A stretch of 64,000 nucleotides of DNA, taken from the NCBI RefSeq assembly GCF_034190915.1, contig NW_026947507.1, forward strand, positions 35,117,501-35,181,500, written 5' to 3'. The position numbers were made by a program, and so were the translations under genes. This DNA is from Cavia porcellus. Taxonomy: Eukaryota > Chordata > Mammalia > Rodentia > Caviidae. Below, one piece after another: positions 59,834 through 64,000 of the stretch. Each line of letters starts with the position of its first letter. Position 1 is the first letter of the stretch. Below the pieces are notes generated by a model. That model ran no database searches, was not told the origin of the DNA, and worked only from the letters and a program-made list of their open reading frames with translations.

Positions 59834-60205
59834 AGATAGATGAATAGAAGGATGGATGGATGGATGGATGGATGGATGGATGGATGGATGGATAGATAGA
59901 TAACTATATAGGTCAATGGGTTGATGGATGAATAGACGGACAGATGGGTGGATGGATAGATGGATAGACAGGTGGATGGATGCAGGCATGCATACATGGA
60001 TGGATGGATAAATGGATGGATATGTGGGTGGGTGGATGGGTAGATGGGTGGATGGTTGGATAGATGAATGGATGGATGGATAGATTGGTAGATGACTGGA
60101 TGGATGATGATGGATAGATTGGTGGGTGGACAGATGAATGGATGGATGAGTGGATGGGTGGATGGATGTGTGGATGGATGAATGGATGGATGGATGGATG
60201 GGGGA
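59834..60205. repeat. (GGAT)n tetranucleotide repeat array, about 370 bp
   Basis: Near-perfect GGAT units at 59850-59890, then degenerate GGAT/GATA/GGTG variants to 60205. Frames with WMDGWM-type repeats here are artefacts. Confidence 0.96.
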
Positions 60206-63200
60206 AGGAAGGTATTATGGTGTCTCTAGCTGAGAAGTTATGGTGGCTTATAAAGGCAATGCCAGTCTGTACAATGGACTTGGAGTACCACTCCAGGAGA
60301 CTTGATCAGCTAAAAGAATTCTCAGAACAGTCTTAGAAAAGAGCTGCTAATGGAGCTTTCTTGAAACCTAGCAAGCAGAGAGTTGCAGTATCTCCAGAAT
60401 AAGAGAGGACCACTTCTGCAAGGACTTTTGGACTTAAAACACCAGTGCTGAATTGGAGCACCCTTAATAATAATGAGGCCAAACTCTCAGCAACCCTGCC
60501 CTCCCACTTTTCAGATGAAGCAACTGAGGCTCAGAGAGAAGAAATGGCATGCAGTACTGCATAGCTAGGGGATTCCAGAAATTTTATTTCTATAGAAACA
60601 AGGTGACTTTATCTAGGTGTGCTGTCATTTGGATGCTTTACATGATAGTGTCTGGTCCTAATGCACAAAAGCCTCTGCTTAGAGACCTTTTATGTGGCAA
60701 TGATAGAAAGGTGAGCTGAGAGACAAGTTCCTCTGTGGCCAGGGCTACTGACCATCAAAGCCCAGGGTCCATCCCTGTCCCACTAGCATCCTTGCCCAGC
60801 ATGAATGAAAGCTTGGCAGAGCACCCACTTTGACCACCACATGCAACCTGTGCCCTTGGCCTGAGTGCTAGAGTTCTTTACCCTCTCCACTTGCCTCAGA
60901 GGCTACTGCAATCCAGCTCCTCCAGGTTCTCCTAAGAGCCAGTTCCTGGCCAAGTCTCCTATGAGATGAGGGGAACCTTGCTCAAGGTGCTGTCATGTGT
61001 GCACATGCTTGTTTTGCTTTGTTTAGGCCCCCTGGTTTAAGGACAACAAACAAGTCACCCTCCAACAACTTCTCAAAGCAGGAAAGGAAGGTGAGAGCAT
61101 CACTCTATCTCCAGATGGAGAAACCGAGACACAGAGCAGCACTGGGCAATTGGCTCAGGCTGCCACAGGAAACAGAGGTGATGCCAGAGGACTCATGTAC
61201 CTGGGTCCCAGCTCAACCAGCCCTGCCCACTCCCTTGGGTGCAGAGCCATACCAGAGGCTCAGCTAAAGTCAGATAAAAATTCTCCCTATGGGGTCTACA
61301 CCTGCCCTTCCTCCTCTCACAGTCCTGCTCCCCATCCTCCTCTTCCCTTCTCTCCATCCTGAGTGGCTGAGGCCCCTCCAAAGAGGCTTCCTGTGGAATT
61401 CCCCCAAAAGCCCAGGAAGAGGGGAAGATGGGAAGGGCTTCAAAAGCCATCACAGATCCAAGAGGAGCCAGTGAGCCAGCTCTGCGTATGTGCACAGGAG
61501 GCTGGCAGCACCAGGGCCTGGAGATGTCTGCAGGAACCAGCTCAGAACCTAATGAGAAGAGCCACAGCGAGGCCAATCCCACCATCATCCAGCTGCGCTA
61601 ATGGCCCCGTGAAGTCTTTGGAAGCCATGAAAGCCCTGGCTCCTTCCCACCCCAGCAGCAATACCCTCCAGCCTCTCCCCAGGTCTCACCCTGGACCTGA
61701 ACTGGATGAGATCTGGAGGCTGAGCCTGTGGTCCAGACCAGCTTCCACTCAAAACAGTTCGCTCTTTCTCCATTTCTTTCTTTCCACCCAGCTCTGTCCA
61801 AGCCTCCTCCTCCTCTCCCATTCTACTTCTAAAAACTTCAAAGAAAAGAGTTCAAACCTGTATCAGAAAGGCCCCAGTTGCAAAATCAGCTGGAGGGAGA
61901 TGGAGACCCATCTGCCAAGGTGACCCAGAACTCAGCAGAGAGACCTCAGAAACTCAGAGCACAATGAGGACAAAGTCCCTAGTGGCCACATGAGACCTGA
62001 TTTCCAATTCTACGGCTACAACTATTGAGTTGTGTGACTTTAAGCAAGATGCATCCCTCTCTGAGCCTCTTTCCTTTACTTGTGCAGTGAGCCAGTGGGG
62101 GAGACTGTGGTTTAGAAGCCAACCTAACTGGGAGTCGTTGCAGAAGAGCCTGAGAAGGAGTTCACAGGGGTGACCCCAGCCCTGCTCCTCTCAGTTTTAT
62201 TTGTAAGTTTTATTTAAGGCTTGGGTAAGGTTTCCTTTGGAAAAAAAAAAAGGTTTCATGGTTGGGAAACAAAGAAAGAAGAAAAAACTAAAATCCATTG
62301 TCCTAAAGATGACCTCAGAGATTCCTTTCTTCTCCCCTCTCGTTCTCGTTCAATCCCCATGCACAATCTGGACCTCCCTCTCACCCCACAGACCTCAGTC
62401 AAGTGTCCCCTCTGTGGTCCCTATAAGACAGTACTAGTAACCAGGCTTTGCACCCTGAATTGAGCTTGGAAAGTAGAACCTCACACACTTCCGGCTGGCT
62501 GTGGGAGACACGGGCCCCACCCCGTGCTCAGGAAACAGGCGGCCCCTCTCAGCCTCAGTCTCTCCACCGCCCTAAACCACATCTAAGATTCTGCTCAGTT
62601 CCTGTGGTTCTCCTTTTCTCTTGCCTTGGGTTCTTTCCTGAAGGTATCCTCCATCATAATTTCCCATGGGAGACAAGAAGGACGTAGAGTGGTGTTCAAG
62701 GCCTGGAGAAGTCAGACAACACCTGCCAGTGTGGGCCCCCAGGCCTTGGCTCCCTGCTTCTGCTTCCATACTCCCAAGGTCAGAGAGGCTGGAGGAGGGT
62801 AGGAGAGAGGACAGGCAGGGTGCAGCTGGACCACGTCGCACCCTGCGCCACCAGGTCCTCCTGCACCTGAGAAAGGGGTTCATCAGCAAGCCTGGAGGAA
62901 TCCCAGCTGCTCTGCGGGGACAGCTCCTCCTGAATATTCATAGACTCCGGAGCAGGAGACCTTGTTTGCTTCATCGAATTTCCCAAATGCCAAATGCCAT
63001 GACAAACAACAGTGTTCCCCTCCCCGGGTGCCCATCTGCTAGGATGGGATGACCTGCTCTCTAATCATATCTCCTCTGCAAGCCACCACCTCCTCACCTC
63101 CATTGTGGTGTGAAGCCAGGCCCGCCCAAAGGCCTGATGCATGTCAAGACCCCCCACTGCCAAGCCCAAGCTGAGCAAACAAGAAGGCCAGAGCCAGGCG

Positions 63201-63470
63201 ACCCAGGCAGGCAGGGAAGGCAAACAGTCTCCAGGCTGGCACCGCTGGCAGAGGAAGGAATGGGTCTAGGTGGGCTTGGGACCTGAGCTGCCCCTCATCT
63301 CCACCGGGAAAAGAGACAGGGGTGGGGGCTCTAGGTCAGCTCACCACCTCATTGAAGGTAACAGAGGGAGAAAGAAAAAAGAAAAGGAAGGAACATTACT
63401 TAGCAATGCCTGGAATCCTACCATTAGAGAAGCCTTCATTACAGCTGGCCAGCGCCCTCACCAAAATGCC
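60206..63470. other. Intergenic DNA, no gene seen
   Basis: MIR relics at 60485-60575 and 61990-62110. Other blocks look unique with no recognised gene or repeat. Frames up to 186 codons have no domain. Confidence 0.6.
61990..62110 (+). mobile_element. MIR SINE relic
   Basis: 'ctattgagttgtgtgacttt', 'aagcaagatgcatccctctc', 'tgagcctctttcctttactt'. Confidence 0.75.
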
Positions 63471-63474
63471 TCCT

Positions 63475-63860
63475 TCAAAATGCAATTTCCATTTTGCCCA
63501 ACCAGAGGCCCATCAGTGGAGGACTGATGAAATAAGGACGCCTCCCTTGTATCACAGAACATTGCATGGCCATTAAAAAGAATGCGGTGTAGATTTTAAA
63601 AAATAACAATGTCCACAATGTGTTGCTAGGTGATACAAGGAAATTGCAGAGCTATGCCTTTATAAAACAAATAAATAAATAAACTTCAGAAGTAAATAAG
63701 TGAATGCACCAGGGAAAACATCTCTAAGCACACACAGTGAAAGTGGCTGTCTCATCAGGCATGAGGATAGGTGAGAAGGGATTATTCACATTCCGTGTAA
63801 AATGTTTCTTGGCTCTTTGAAGTTTGAATGTTTTACAGCGACTGATTTTAGAATCAGGGA
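63475..63860 (+). mobile_element. Old L1 3' end relic
   Basis: 'gcccatcagtggaggactga', 'cattgcatggccattaaaaa', 'gaatgcggtgtagattttaa', 'gttgctaggtgatacaagg' and 'tacagcgactgattttagaa' follow the ancient mammalian L1 3' end. Confidence 0.6.
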
Positions 63861-64000
63861 AACCATTTGGAGGGGTGGGGGGAGCAGTAAATTTCCTATG
63901 AAAAGAAGATGACAGGGTTGCAGCTTCCAGGAGCCAGGGGGTGCTGAGCCGCTGGGCTGGCAGAGGGGGCTGCAGAAAGAGCGGCAGGTGTGGTCCCCAT

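Noticed and set aside
60142..60336. WMDGWM repeat peptide
   Set aside because: Translation of the GGAT array; artefact.
22271..64000. A neighbouring gene such as DOK2 upstream of GFRA2
   Set aside because: DOK2 is near GFRA2 in human, but no frame here matches a PH or PTB domain, so it is not in this window.

Overview
The window is mammalian nuclear DNA, most likely from a non-murid rodent. It is dominated by non-coding sequence full of interspersed repeats: B1-type SINEs, tRNA-like ID SINEs and B1+ID dimers, MaLR/MLT1 LTRs, MIR, L2, old L1 3' ends, and Tigger and Charlie DNA transposons. The ID and B1+ID dimers point to rodents; squirrel-, beaver- or kangaroo-rat-like lineages fit, but the species cannot be fixed from sequence alone. 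No operons, CRISPR arrays or prokaryotic features are present.

One protein gene is recognisable: the 5' part of GFRA2 (GDNF family receptor alpha-2, the GPI-anchored neurturin receptor that signals with RET), on the minus strand. Coding exon 1 (19938-19977) holds the start codon and the first 13 residues. Exon 2 (14370-14684) encodes the rest of the signal peptide and the first cysteine-rich domain. Exon 3 (8723-8806) encodes the 28-codon linker. All three junctions are phase 1 with GT-AG borders. The remaining exons (domains D2 and D3 and the GPI signal) lie beyond position 1, so intron 3 runs off the left edge. A large CpG-rich region (about 19725-22270) covers exon 1 and its upstream flank and is the likely promoter.

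Region by region: 1-8722 is intron 3 (CA-rich repeats, two MaLR LTRs, MER5A, MIRs). 8807-14369 is intron 2 (a roughly 1.3-kb L2 relic, a CT microsatellite). 14685-19937 is intron 1 (a B1+ID SINE, CA repeats, a CG/TG alternating tract near the promoter). 22271-64000 is upstream intergenic DNA in which I see no further convincing protein gene. It holds most of the mobile-element relics, a young target-site-flanked insertion at 52144-53217, a 50-bp inverted-repeat pair at 46373-46712, a 32-bp tandem duplication at 28372-28435, and several AT-rich homeodomain-motif clusters that could be distal regulatory elements.

No wholly new biological system is evident. The most interesting signals are the recursive-splice-like start of exon 3, the young TSD-flanked insertion, the long inverted repeat, and a CpG-retaining AT-rich tract next to a palindromic homeodomain site cluster near 34 kb.
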